Source of the DNA: an uncultured Verrucomicrobiales bacterium
GTDB lineage: Bacteria; Verrucomicrobiota; Verrucomicrobiia; Verrucomicrobiales; Akkermansiaceae
Reading direction: 5' to 3'
DNA: 64,000 bases
NCBI GenBank assembly: GCA_937893015.1
Contig: CALBJX010000062.1
Span: 5,550-69,549, forward strand
Part shown: positions 52,257-60,456 of the stretch, one piece after another
Layout of the letters: every line of letters begins with the position of its first letter
Numbering within the stretch: the stretch's first letter is position 1
Notes under the pieces: generated by a model
The model's input: the letters and a program-made list of their open reading frames with translations, nothing else
What the model was told of the DNA's origin: nothing
Databases searched by the model: none
Made by a program: the position numbers and the translations under genes

Positions 52257-55215
52257 AGACGTTGAAGAGGTTGAATTTCAGACTGGCGTTGCCGCCTTGG
52301 GAGGTGGTGCTGATGCGGACGTAGCGCGCCGCGACCGTGCGGGTGAACTCCAGCCGGTTGAAGCCCTTGGCGGAGGCATCGGGCATGTCCATGAGGGGTT
52401 CCCAGTTCTCGCCATCCAGCGAGGTTTCCAGCAGACTGCCCGCAGGGGCACCCGGGCAGAAGATGATGCCGCCGATGTTCACGCGCTTGCCGAGGTCGAG
52501 GGTCACGGCTTCTGTCTTGGAACTGGCGGTCTCGATGCGCCCGCCCTTGGCGGTGAGGGCTGCGGCGTGTTGCAGAATGTGCTTTTCGTCGTCGGAGTAG
52601 GTGGTGAGGTGCAGCAGGCAGCCTTCGGAGGCGAGCTTGCCGTGGAACTCATCGATGAAGGGCAGCTTGGGGCTCTCCTGATCCTTTACCATGGCGCTGT
52701 ACTTGTCGAAGAGGGCCTTGTCCTTCAGCTGCTCGGCGGCCTGAATCATGGCCGCGAGCATCATGTCGGGGTCCTTGGCCTCCGGGCGCTTCTGCTCTGT
52801 CTCCGCGAAGAAACGGCCCGAGAGTGCCTTGTTGTCCTTGGCGGAGGTACACATGGCCCACACCAGCATCTGGTGGTAGGAGGGCTTTTGCATGGCGGTG
52901 TCGCGCACCATCTGCAGGTACTGCTGCTTGAAGTTGGTGGCCTTGTTGAGCGAGAGGAATTGGATGTCGAGCATCTCGTCAATCTTCCAGCCGAGGTCGT
53001 CCAGCTCACCGATGTTCTCGAAGAAGGGTTTGTAGGCATTGACACGCTGGAGCGGCGCACGGAGCAGGGGGATGAGCGAGGGATAGACGGCCTCCATGAG
53101 GTAGTCGCCCGCGCGGGCGGGGTAATTCGGCGCGAGGGCTTCGCAAATCTTCTTGTTGAGCGAGAGCCACGTGTTCGGGTTGCGCTTCATCTTGTCCGCC
53201 ACCATGCTCAGGTAGTTGCGCCAGATGGGCAGGTTGAGCGGCTGCACGCCCAGCGCACGCTCGTAGAGCTTCACGGCATCCTTGAGGTTGCGGCGCGCGA
53301 CCATCACGCCCGCAATGGAGCCGATTTCCTGCGAAAGACGCGTCTTTTCCGGCTCTTTGTACATGGCGGTCATCATCTGGAAGGCACTCCATGTGTGCTC
53401 GCCGCAGAAGCCCCAGTGCGGGAAATGCTTGCTGTTGACACTGTTGCAGAGCTTCCATTCTCCGTCCAGATACACCGTATAGGCGCAGTGGCCGGGCTCG
53501 CCCATGGTGACGGCCGGCACGCCGTTGGCGCAGGCGCCCGTGGTGCCGAAGTGCGAGAGCCCGCCGCAGACGGCGCCGATGTCGCGCGTCATCTTGGCCA
53601 TGTTGTTGGGGTAAATCTTGCGGTAGGGCGCGTAGTAGGCATCCCCGAAGATGACATCACCGAATTCGTTGAGCGGCAGATAGGGCACTTGGCCCGCGAG
53701 GCCCGCATACTCGCGGTCGGGCACGGAGCAGTTGTCGCGCGCCCAGCGCATGGTGGTGGCGCTGCCGAAGCCGTTCATGCCCTTCCAGCCGCCCACGAAG
53801 TGCAGCAGCCAGTCCGGCTGCCCCCAGAAGGAGCTGTTGAGCAAATCCTGCTCGATGCTCTCCGCAAAGAACAGGTAGCGCTCCTTGGCGAGCATGTAGA
53901 CGCTCTCCTTGTCCTGTCGGCGCGCGCCTTTTTTCTTCTCGGGTTGCGGCATGCCGATGGATTCGTACTTCTCCTTTTCTTCCTCGGAGAGCTCTTCTCC
54001 CTCGCCGTACCAGCCGTTGCGGGCAAACTCCACGGCGATGGCGGCGGCCATGCGCTTCTTCATTTTCTCCTGCGCGGGCGTGAGCTCGGCGGGCTTGTCC
54101 TTGCGCTTCTCTTCCGCGATAAGGAACTCGTTCACCATGGCGAGGGCCACATCCGCCTTGCTCATCTCACCGTCGTAGACGAAGCTGGCGCACCATTCGG
54201 AGTTGTTCAGCAGCGGGGAGAGGCGTTTGCACGCGGCGGGGTCGCGCATGAGCGCGGAGAGCTTGTCGAGGTTCGCGCGGTTGAGTACCTCCCACTGCGC
54301 GAGCATCAGCTCATTGGCGGGGTCATGCAGGAAGGTGTCCACCGTGCCGTCATCCACGCGCTTCAGTCGGCTGCGGATGGCGGATTCCAGACGGATTTTG
54401 AGGGATTTCGGCTGCTTCCACTCCTGACCCGTGGAGCTCTTTTGGATGACGATGGGCTCATCGGGGATAGGCTCTTCCTCCTCGTCCTCCACCTCGGGCT
54501 CGGGTTCCTCGGCAGGGGCGGGGCTGTCGTCTTTCTTGTCGGGTTCTTCCGTTTCATCCTCCGTCTGCCAGTCGTCCACCACGACATCGCGCTTGAGCTG
54601 TTCGATGGTCTGAGCCTTGGTGGGGGCGGGGGGCGGTTCCGTTTCCTCGTTGAGCAGGGTGTAGATGTAGTAGCCCAGGCCGCCGAGCACGGCAAGCATC
54701 AGGAGCCACAGCCATGCGGGAACTCCCTTGCCTGCGTGGTTGGCGAGGGTGGGGCGGGCGGCGACGCTGCCGTCGCCGGCAGCGGTGTGGAGCTTTTTCT
54801 TTTTGGGCTGCTCCTCAGTGTGTTTCTCGCTCTTTGTTTCCTCCGCGGTCTGCGCGGTGAGGTCGATGTAGACGGGCGCCTGTTCTTCTGTTGCAGAAGC
54901 AGGGGTCTCTTCCTCTTCCGTCACCAGCTCCAGCTTGCATTGCCCGATGCTGTAGAGCGTCCCAGCGCTCATGATTTCGCTGCTCACGCGGCGTCCTTCC
55001 TGCCACACGCCGTTGGAGGATTGTTCATCCGTGAGCTCGACGCCGTTCTCCGTGACGCGCACGGAGCAATGCAGACGCGACAGCGCGGAATCTTCGGGCA
55101 GCGCGATATCACAGCTTTCGCCGTCGCGCCCGATGCGGTAGCCTCCGCCGATGTCCGCGGGCATCGGGTAGCCTGTCTGTTCGCCAGTGGGGGTGGTGAT
55201 GCGTAAAATCGTCAT
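52240..55215 (-). CDS. FHA-membrane-transglutaminase-like-discoidin protein
   Basis: 991 residues. FHA domain at the N-terminus with GR (29-30), SRLH (46-49) and SSNG (66-69), the phosphothreonine-binding residues. A Glu/Lys-rich linker, one transmembrane helix (about 167-187), then an acidic spacer. The extracytoplasmic part has a transglutaminase-like core with Cys550 in GAVCGGLSHFG and His576 in GEPGHCAYTVYLDGEW, TPR-like helices, and a C-terminal F5/8 type C (discoidin) domain (about 870-991, ending FNLFNVYERTH). It could join phospho-signalling in the cytoplasm to binding or cross-linking outside (inference). The ATG at 55239 overlaps the -10 box, so 55215 is used. Confidence 0.82.
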   Translation of the reverse strand: MTILRITTPTGEQTGYPMPADIGGGYRIGRDGESCDIALPEDSALSRLHCSVRVTENGVELTDEQSSNGVWQEGRRVSSEIMSAGTLYSIGQCKLELVTEEEETPASATEEQAPVYIDLTAQTAEETKSEKHTEEQPKKKKLHTAAGDGSVAARPTLANHAGKGVPAWLWLLMLAVLGGLGYYIYTLLNEETEPPPAPTKAQTIEQLKRDVVVDDWQTEDETEEPDKKDDSPAPAEEPEPEVEDEEEEPIPDEPIVIQKSSTGQEWKQPKSLKIRLESAIRSRLKRVDDGTVDTFLHDPANELMLAQWEVLNRANLDKLSALMRDPAACKRLSPLLNNSEWCASFVYDGEMSKADVALAMVNEFLIAEEKRKDKPAELTPAQEKMKKRMAAAIAVEFARNGWYGEGEELSEEEKEKYESIGMPQPEKKKGARRQDKESVYMLAKERYLFFAESIEQDLLNSSFWGQPDWLLHFVGGWKGMNGFGSATTMRWARDNCSVPDREYAGLAGQVPYLPLNEFGDVIFGDAYYAPYRKIYPNNMAKMTRDIGAVCGGLSHFGTTGACANGVPAVTMGEPGHCAYTVYLDGEWKLCNSVNSKHFPHWGFCGEHTWSAFQMMTAMYKEPEKTRLSQEIGSIAGVMVARRNLKDAVKLYERALGVQPLNLPIWRNYLSMVADKMKRNPNTWLSLNKKICEALAPNYPARAGDYLMEAVYPSLIPLLRAPLQRVNAYKPFFENIGELDDLGWKIDEMLDIQFLSLNKATNFKQQYLQMVRDTAMQKPSYHQMLVWAMCTSAKDNKALSGRFFAETEQKRPEAKDPDMMLAAMIQAAEQLKDKALFDKYSAMVKDQESPKLPFIDEFHGKLASEGCLLHLTTYSDDEKHILQHAAALTAKGGRIETASSKTEAVTLDLGKRVNIGGIIFCPGAPAGSLLETSLDGENWEPLMDMPDASAKGFNRLEFTRTVAARYVRISTTSQGGNASLKFNLFNVYERTH

Positions 55216-55237
55216 GGTGGTGTCCGAACTTCCCGAC

Positions 55238-55265
55238 ATTATAGAGGAATGGTGTGATTTTTCAA
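55238..55265 (-). promoter_or_regulatory. Promoter of the FHA protein gene
   Basis: Minus strand TTGAAA (55265-55260), 16 bases, consensus TATAAT (55243-55238). Leader of about 15 bases. Divergent from ilvA. Confidence 0.75.
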
Positions 55266-55294
55266 GCAAACAATGCAAGAAAAGCGGATGAGAC

Positions 55295-55323
55295 TTGCCA
55301 AGGGGCTCGCCCGCGTGTACAAT
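55295..55323 (+). promoter_or_regulatory. Promoter of ilvA
   Basis: TTGCCA (55295-55300), 17 bases, TACAAT (55318-55323), 11 bases to ATG 55335. Confidence 0.75.
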
Positions 55324-55334
55324 CAGGGCGTACA

Positions 55335-56894
55335 ATGAGCACGATGAAAGACCGCTTATTCGAGGAAATCCTGCAGGCACGGCAGCGAGTGTATGCCGTG
55401 GGCAATCCCACGCCGCTGCAGGAGCTGCGACTGCCCGATGTGGATGCCGTCGTCTTTGCCAAGCGCGAGGATTTGGGGCCCATCAAGGCCTACAAGTGGC
55501 GCGGCGCGTACAACTGCATGGCGAAGCTGACGCCGGAGCAGCGCGAGGGCGGTGTCGTGGCGGCGAGCGCGGGCAACCATGGTCAGGGCGTGGCTCTGGC
55601 GGCGGCGCGTCTCGGCTGCAAAGCGCACATCTTCATGCCCCGCTCCACCCCCGAGGTGAAGCAGAACGCCGTCCGCATGCACGGCGGCGAGCAGGTCGAG
55701 ATTGTGCTCACGGGCGATTCCTACGATGCCGCCTCCGCCGCGGCGCACGAGTTTGCGGATGCCAACGGGCTGACCTTCGTGCACCCCTATGACGATCTCG
55801 CCACCATGGGCGGGCAGGGGACGCTGGCGGATGAAGTGGTGATGAGCGGCAAGGGACCCTTCGACCGCGTGTATCTCCAAATCGGCGGCGGCGGTCTGGC
55901 GTCCGGCTGCGCCTGCTGGTTCAAGAAGTTTTGGCCGGGCTGCAAGTGCATCGGCGTGGAGGGCGTGAATCAGGCCTCCATGAAGCTCGCCGTGGAAAGC
56001 GGGGATCGCGGGGTGCTGCCCTATGTCGATGTGTTCTGCGACGGCACCGCCGTGCGTCAGGCGGGTGAAAACACCTATCAACTTTGCCGCGAGCTGCTGG
56101 ACGGCTTTGTGACGGTCACGAACGACGAGGTCTGCAAGGCCATCCGTTCGCTTTGGAACAGCATCCGCGTGGTGACGGAGCCCTCCGGCGCCATGGGGCT
56201 CGCAGCCTTCCTGAAAGACTGGGAGGCAGGTGAAGTGAAGCCCGGTGAGAAGTGCCTTGTCGTGCTCTCCGGCGCGAACATGGATTTCGCCCAGATGGGC
56301 GTGGTGGCCGCGCGAGCGGGTGTGGGGCAGAGCAAGCGCAAGCAGCGCTATCTGCAAATCCCCATGGAGACCAAGCGCGGGCAAATCCTGAAATATCTCG
56401 AAAACATTCCCGCGGGCGTGCAGCTCACGGATGTGCAGTACGGCCGCGTGGGCGGGGACATTCAGTACCCCGTGTTCGGTGTGCTCGGCACCAAGGAACA
56501 GTTTGCGGAGATTGAGCAGCGCCTTGCCGCACAGGGATTGAAGGCGGTGGATGTGTCGGAGGATGTGGATGTGGCTTTCCGCATGATTTCCTACGACCGC
56601 GAGCATTTGCACCACCCCGTGTTCTTCGTTATCGAGTTCCCCGAACGCCCCGGTGCCTTCACGGAATTTATGCGTGCCATGGGCGAGTATGCGAACCTCT
56701 GCTACTTCAACTACCAGTACTCGGGCGAATCCGTCGGTCGCGCCCTGGTGGGGCTGGAGTTCGCCACCCGCGAGGACCGCGACGCCTGCCGTGCACTGGC
56801 GGACACGCTCAAGGGCAAGGCCATTCAGAGCATTCACGAACTGCCGGATGCGGTGCGCCACCGCGTGCTGGACCGCATGAGCCCTGCCGAGTGA
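55335..56894 (+). CDS. ilvA: Threonine ammonia-lyase (threonine dehydratase), biosynthetic
   Basis: 519 residues. Makes 2-oxobutyrate from threonine for isoleucine synthesis. PLP domain with the lysine in KREDLGPIKAYKWRGAYN, SAGNHGQGVALAAARLG, and the phosphate loop IGGGGLASG; C-terminal regulatory (ACT-like, Thr_dehydrat_C) part from about residue 350 with VIEFPERPGAFTEFMRAMG, where isoleucine feedback would act. The gap between the two is standard. A second ATG at 55344 is possible. Stop overlaps the maf start (TGATG). Confidence 0.95.
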   Translation: MSTMKDRLFEEILQARQRVYAVGNPTPLQELRLPDVDAVVFAKREDLGPIKAYKWRGAYNCMAKLTPEQREGGVVAASAGNHGQGVALAAARLGCKAHIFMPRSTPEVKQNAVRMHGGEQVEIVLTGDSYDAASAAAHEFADANGLTFVHPYDDLATMGGQGTLADEVVMSGKGPFDRVYLQIGGGGLASGCACWFKKFWPGCKCIGVEGVNQASMKLAVESGDRGVLPYVDVFCDGTAVRQAGENTYQLCRELLDGFVTVTNDEVCKAIRSLWNSIRVVTEPSGAMGLAAFLKDWEAGEVKPGEKCLVVLSGANMDFAQMGVVAARAGVGQSKRKQRYLQIPMETKRGQILKYLENIPAGVQLTDVQYGRVGGDIQYPVFGVLGTKEQFAEIEQRLAAQGLKAVDVSEDVDVAFRMISYDREHLHHPVFFVIEFPERPGAFTEFMRAMGEYANLCYFNYQYSGESVGRALVGLEFATREDRDACRALADTLKGKAIQSIHELPDAVRHRVLDRMSPAE

Positions 56895-57442
56895 TGCTGA
56901 TTCTTGCTTCCCAATCCCCGCGCCGCCGCGACCTCCTGCAACGCGAGGGGGTGGATTTTGTCGTCGAGGTGCTCCCCACGGAGGAGCTGGATGACCCGAC
57001 GTTGCCGCCCGAGGAGCTTTGCGCACTCAACGCCGCGGCCAAGGCCGCTGCTGTCGCCGCACAGCACCCGCAGGACACCGTCGTCGGCGCGGACACGCTG
57101 GTGTTCATCGACGGGCACCCGCTCGGCAAGCCCGCGGATGAGGCCGATGCCGTCCGCATGCTCACGGAATTACAGGGCCGCACGCACTGCGTCTGCACGG
57201 CGGTGGCCGTCTTTATGCCCGGCGGCGAACGCCGCGATTTTGCCGTGAAGAGCTATGTGACCTTCCGCCGCATGGATGCCGCCGCGATTGAGAATTATCT
57301 GCGCGAGGTCTATGTGCTCGACAAGGCGGGTGCCTACGCCATGCAGGAGAAGAGCGAGCTCATCGTCGAAAAGGTAGAGGGCGATGTGGACAATGTCATC
57401 GGTCTGCCCGTGAAACAGCTGCTCGATGTGCTGAACGCCTAA
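56894..57442 (+). CDS. maf: Maf-family nucleotide pyrophosphatase
   Basis: 182 residues. Hydrolyses (d)TTP, UTP or modified pyrimidine triphosphates to monophosphates; also linked to septum inhibition. Seen: MLILASQSPRRRDLL at the N-terminus, VVGADTLVFIDG with the catalytic-loop Asp, and DKAGAYAMQEKS with the conserved DKAGAY. ATG 56894 overlaps the ilvA stop; GTG 56891 is an alternative. Ends 9 bases before the GH20 gene, so ilvA, maf and GH20 form one operon. Confidence 0.93.
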   Translation: MLILASQSPRRRDLLQREGVDFVVEVLPTEELDDPTLPPEELCALNAAAKAAAVAAQHPQDTVVGADTLVFIDGHPLGKPADEADAVRMLTELQGRTHCVCTAVAVFMPGGERRDFAVKSYVTFRRMDAAAIENYLREVYVLDKAGAYAMQEKSELIVEKVEGDVDNVIGLPVKQLLDVLNA

Positions 57443-57451
57443 GCCGCCGCC

Positions 57452-58573
57452 ATGAGACGACTTGCCGCCCTCTTCCTGTTGTGCTGTCATGTGGCATTTG
57501 CGGCGATTCCCGCGCCGAGAACCGGGGAGAACACGCCCAAGTATGAGTGGCGCGGGATGCACTTGGATGTGTCGCGCCACTTTTTCCCGCTTCCCGTGGT
57601 GCGGGAGTTTATCGACCGCATGGCCGCGCTGAAGCTCAACCGCCTGCACCTGCACCTGACGGACGGCCCCGGCTGGCGCGTGGAAATCAAGGCGTACCCG
57701 CGCCTGACGGAAGTGGGCGCGTGGCGCAAGGATTTGGAGAAGGAAAACTGGGACTGGCCCGAGATTCGGCTCGGCAAGGATTTTTCCAAGGTGGAGGGCG
57801 GTTTTTACACGCAGGAGAAGCTGCGCGAGCTGGTGGCTTATGCCCGCGAGCGTGGGGTGATGATTGTGCCTGAAATCGATTTGCCCGGGCATTCCTACGC
57901 CGCTCTGGTGGCCTATCCCGAGCTGGCGCGTACGGATTTTGCGGAGATGGGGCTGCGCGGCGGCGACGTGATGGACACGGAGAACCCGCAGACGCTGGAA
58001 TTCGCCAAGACCGTGCTCCTTGAGCTGATGAGCATTTTCCCCGCCGATACCCCGCTTCATCTCGGCGGAGATGAGGTGATGGCGGAATTTTCCACGCCCG
58101 AGCAGCAACGCCGTTGGATGCAGCAGCTCGTGGATTTTGTCCGCGCTCACGGCCGCGAAGCCATCACATGGGATGATGCCGCCATGAACGGCGTAACAGG
58201 GCAGGTGGTCATGGTTTGGCAGCCCGCCCATGTGGACGCCATGCTTCGCTCGGGTGCCCCGCTCATTCTCTGCCCCTGCTCGCACTTCTACTTCGACTAC
58301 CGCCAACGCCCCGAAGACAAGGGCATGGGCGACGCCGTCATTTCTCTCGAAAAAGTTTTTTCGTATCGCATCCCCGAAGGCAACATCCGCGGCATTCAAG
58401 GCAATGTCTGGACGGAGCACATCACCACCCCCGAACAGCTCTTCTACATGGCCTTTCCCCGCGCCGCCGCCGTTGCCGAACGCGCCTGGGGCAGCGAAGA
58501 ACGACCCTTTTCTGAGTTCGCAGCGGACTGTTGCAATCAGGAAAGTAAGCGAGGCACCTCGCGGCGCAAATAA
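57452..58573 (+). CDS. Secreted beta-N-acetylhexosaminidase, GH20
   Basis: 373 residues. Signal peptide MRRLAALFLLCCHVAFA. Catalytic-domain landmarks: RGMHLDVSRHFFP, LNRLHLHLTDGPGWRVEIK, VPEIDLPGHSYA and the acid/base pair D207-E208 in PLHLGGDEV, with WVW/WTEH and AERAWG near the end. Removes terminal GlcNAc or GalNAc, for instance from mucin or peptidoglycan fragments. Shorter than most GH20 proteins, lacking the N-terminal GH20b domain. The last ~13 residues (QESKRGTSRRK region) are encoded by the intergenic repeat element, so the natural C-terminus was probably changed by its insertion. Confidence 0.9.
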   Translation: MRRLAALFLLCCHVAFAAIPAPRTGENTPKYEWRGMHLDVSRHFFPLPVVREFIDRMAALKLNRLHLHLTDGPGWRVEIKAYPRLTEVGAWRKDLEKENWDWPEIRLGKDFSKVEGGFYTQEKLRELVAYARERGVMIVPEIDLPGHSYAALVAYPELARTDFAEMGLRGGDVMDTENPQTLEFAKTVLLELMSIFPADTPLHLGGDEVMAEFSTPEQQRRWMQQLVDFVRAHGREAITWDDAAMNGVTGQVVMVWQPAHVDAMLRSGAPLILCPCSHFYFDYRQRPEDKGMGDAVISLEKVFSYRIPEGNIRGIQGNVWTEHITTPEQLFYMAFPRAAAVAERAWGSEERPFSEFAADCCNQESKRGTSRRK

Positions 58574-58605
58574 ACAAAATGGTCTGACGCAGAGCGTCAG
58601 ACCAT
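58534..58605. repeat. Intergenic repeat element overlapping the GH20 3' end (copy E)
   Basis: Begins CAATCAGGAAAGTAAGCG as in the copy at 11728, continues through GAGGCACCTCGCGG and an A-rich run to the GGTCTGAC hairpin. The GH20 stop TAA (58571-58573) lies inside it. Confidence 0.6.
58579..58605. terminator. Hairpin terminator between GH20 and uppS
   Basis: 12-base stem ATGGTCTGACGC / GCGTCAGACCAT, loop AGA. AAA precedes it, giving TTTTG on the minus strand after uppS. Confidence 0.75.
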
Positions 58606-58648
58606 CCGGAGAAAGTTAGACTAGTGTATCAACGATAGACTTCGTTTC

Positions 58649-59359
58649 TCATCGCTTGCCGTAGCGCCGTTCGCGGACGGCGAAGGCGGCGAGGGCTTCC
58701 TCGAAGTCGGCGCGGTCGAAATCGGGCCAGAGGGTGTCGGTGACGTGAATCTCGGCGTAGGAAATCTGCCAGAGGAGATAGTTGGAGAGGCGCATCTCGC
58801 CGCTGGTGCGGATGAGCAGGTCGGGGTCGGGCATGCCGGCGGTGTAGAGGCTTTGGCCCAGCAGCTCGGGCGTGATGTCCTCGGGGGCGAGAGTGCCCGC
58901 CTTCACCTGCTCGGCCAGCGCACGGGCGGCGGCGGTGATTTCCTGACGCGAGCCGTAGGAAAGCGCGAGCACCACGTTGAGCTTGGTGTTGTACTTGGTG
59001 GTCTCGATGGCTTTTGCCAGCTCCTCGCGGCAGTCCTCGGGCAGCATGTAGAGCTCGCCGATGGCGTGCAGACGAACGCCTTTTTCCATCATTTCAGGCG
59101 TGCGCTCTTGGAGATATTTTTTGAGCATCCCCATGAGCGCGGTGACTTCCAGCTTGGAGCGCCCCCAGTTCTCGGTGGAGAAGGCATAGAGCGTGACCCA
59201 TGGAATTTCCTTTTCGATGCAGAGGTCGATGACGCGCTGCACTGTTTTGACGCCGTTCAGGTGCCCCGTGGCGCGGGGCAGAAGGTGCTGCTTCGCCCAG
59301 CGTCCGTTGCCGTCCATGATGAAGGCAAGGTGCTGCGGCTGTTTGGGCTTTTTATCCAT
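58649..59359 (-). CDS. uppS: Isoprenyl transferase (undecaprenyl diphosphate synthase)
   Basis: 236 residues, cis-prenyltransferase. Builds the C55 carrier lipid for peptidoglycan and LPS from FPP and IPP. Seen: AFIMDGNGRWAK (diphosphate-binding), GHLNGVKTVQRVIDLC, YAFSTENWGRSKLEV, and the C-terminal PDLLIRTSGEMRLSNYLLWQ and SYAEIHVTDTLWPDF. Starts 13 bases after kdsB on the minus strand and is probably cotranscribed, which groups two envelope precursors. Confidence 0.96.
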   Translation of the reverse strand: MDKKPKQPQHLAFIMDGNGRWAKQHLLPRATGHLNGVKTVQRVIDLCIEKEIPWVTLYAFSTENWGRSKLEVTALMGMLKKYLQERTPEMMEKGVRLHAIGELYMLPEDCREELAKAIETTKYNTKLNVVLALSYGSRQEITAAARALAEQVKAGTLAPEDITPELLGQSLYTAGMPDPDLLIRTSGEMRLSNYLLWQISYAEIHVTDTLWPDFDRADFEEALAAFAVRERRYGKR

Positions 59360-59372
59360 GCAGAGGGGAAAA

Positions 59373-60194
59373 TCAGAGCTCGTATTCGCCGTACTCGGCC
59401 AGGATGGCTTCCACGCGGGCGACGTCCTCGGGGGAGTCCACGCCGCTGGTGGTCTTGCGGCCGCGGTAGGTCACCTCCACCATCTTGACACGCAGCCCGT
59501 TGTAGAGGAATCGCATCTGCTCCAGACCCTCCACGCAGCCCTTTTCATAGTCGGATTCGGGCAGCTCAAAATAGTTCTTGAGCGCGGCGTGCGTGTAAGC
59601 GTACAGACCCACATGGCGGCGCACGGGGCTCTTCTCCATCGTCTCACGCGCTTTCTCGGGCTTGCGGATGGCGGGGATGGTGCTCTTGGAGAAGGCGAGG
59701 GCGTAGCCGTCCTTGTTCACGAGCACGGTCGTGCCGCTGTAAGGGGTCGTCTTCTTGGATTCCACGAGGCGGTCGTACTCCGCCCAGTCGAGGTGGATGC
59801 AGGGCGTGAACACGTCGGCGGGGCAGGCCTTCCATTCATCGATGAGCTGCTGGATGACCCACGGGGGGCAGAGGGGATTGTCGCCCTGGAGGTTAATGAT
59901 GAAGTCGGGGGCCGTTTCCTGTTGGCTCACGGCATCCCAGCAGCGCTCCGTGCCGCTGCGGCAGGTCTCGGCGGTCATCACGGCGGGCACGCCCGCACCT
60001 GTGCAGTAGTCCACGATGCGTTGGTCATCCGTGGCGACCACGTAGGAGCAGTTGTCATTGTGGCGGCAGATGGAGGCGGCGATGTCCGCCACGCGCTTGA
60101 TCATCTCCACACCCGCGATTTTCACGAGAGGCTTGCCGGGCAGGCGGGTGGAGGCATAGCGGGCGGGAATGACGATGAGGATGTTTTGAGACAT
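59373..60194 (-). CDS. kdsB: 3-deoxy-manno-octulosonate cytidylyltransferase
   Basis: 273 residues. Activates Kdo as CMP-Kdo for LPS inner core. Seen: nucleotide-binding start ILIVIPARYASTRLPGKPL, DFIINLQGDNPLCPP, FTPCIHLD, and a VNKDGYALAFSKSTIP segment matching the substrate loop. Slightly longer than the usual ~250. The ATG at 60194 is chosen because an open frame upstream to 60503 has no domain and overlaps the promoter and the divergent PEP-CTERM gene's leader. Shows a Gram-negative LPS-producing cell. Confidence 0.95.
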   Translation of the reverse strand: MSQNILIVIPARYASTRLPGKPLVKIAGVEMIKRVADIAASICRHNDNCSYVVATDDQRIVDYCTGAGVPAVMTAETCRSGTERCWDAVSQQETAPDFIINLQGDNPLCPPWVIQQLIDEWKACPADVFTPCIHLDWAEYDRLVESKKTTPYSGTTVLVNKDGYALAFSKSTIPAIRKPEKARETMEKSPVRRHVGLYAYTHAALKNYFELPESDYEKGCVEGLEQMRFLYNGLRVKMVEVTYRGRKTTSGVDSPEDVARVEAILAEYGEYEL

Positions 60195-60220
60195 AGCGAT
60201 AGAAAAAGCTGTTGCCCTAA

Positions 60221-60249
60221 AGCCTACCCCATGCGCGCGTCCTTGACAA
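60221..60249 (-). promoter_or_regulatory. Promoter of kdsB-uppS
   Basis: Minus strand TTGTCA (60249-60244), 17 bases, TAGGCT (60226-60221). Leader of about 22 bases. Confidence 0.6.
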
Positions 60250-60328
60250 GAAAAATCGCCGAAAAGCATTGCCAAACGGAGAAAAGAAACGGCGATAATC
60301 TTTTTTTTGAGCTTTTTCTCCTCTTTTC

Positions 60329-60356
60329 TTGACTTGCTACGGAATTGCGTTATATG
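60329..60356 (+). promoter_or_regulatory. Promoter of the PEP-CTERM gene at 60457
   Basis: TTGACT (60329-60334), 16 bases, TATATG (60351-60356) or 18 bases to TATGAT. Leader of roughly 95 bases. Confidence 0.6.
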
Positions 60357-60456
60357 ATTGACAATAATACATACTTTTCGCATGGCGCGTTTCTCTCCTG
60401 TTTCATCACAGGCTGCCGACGCGTTCCTTATGGTTCCTTTTCCAAACATTTCTCCT

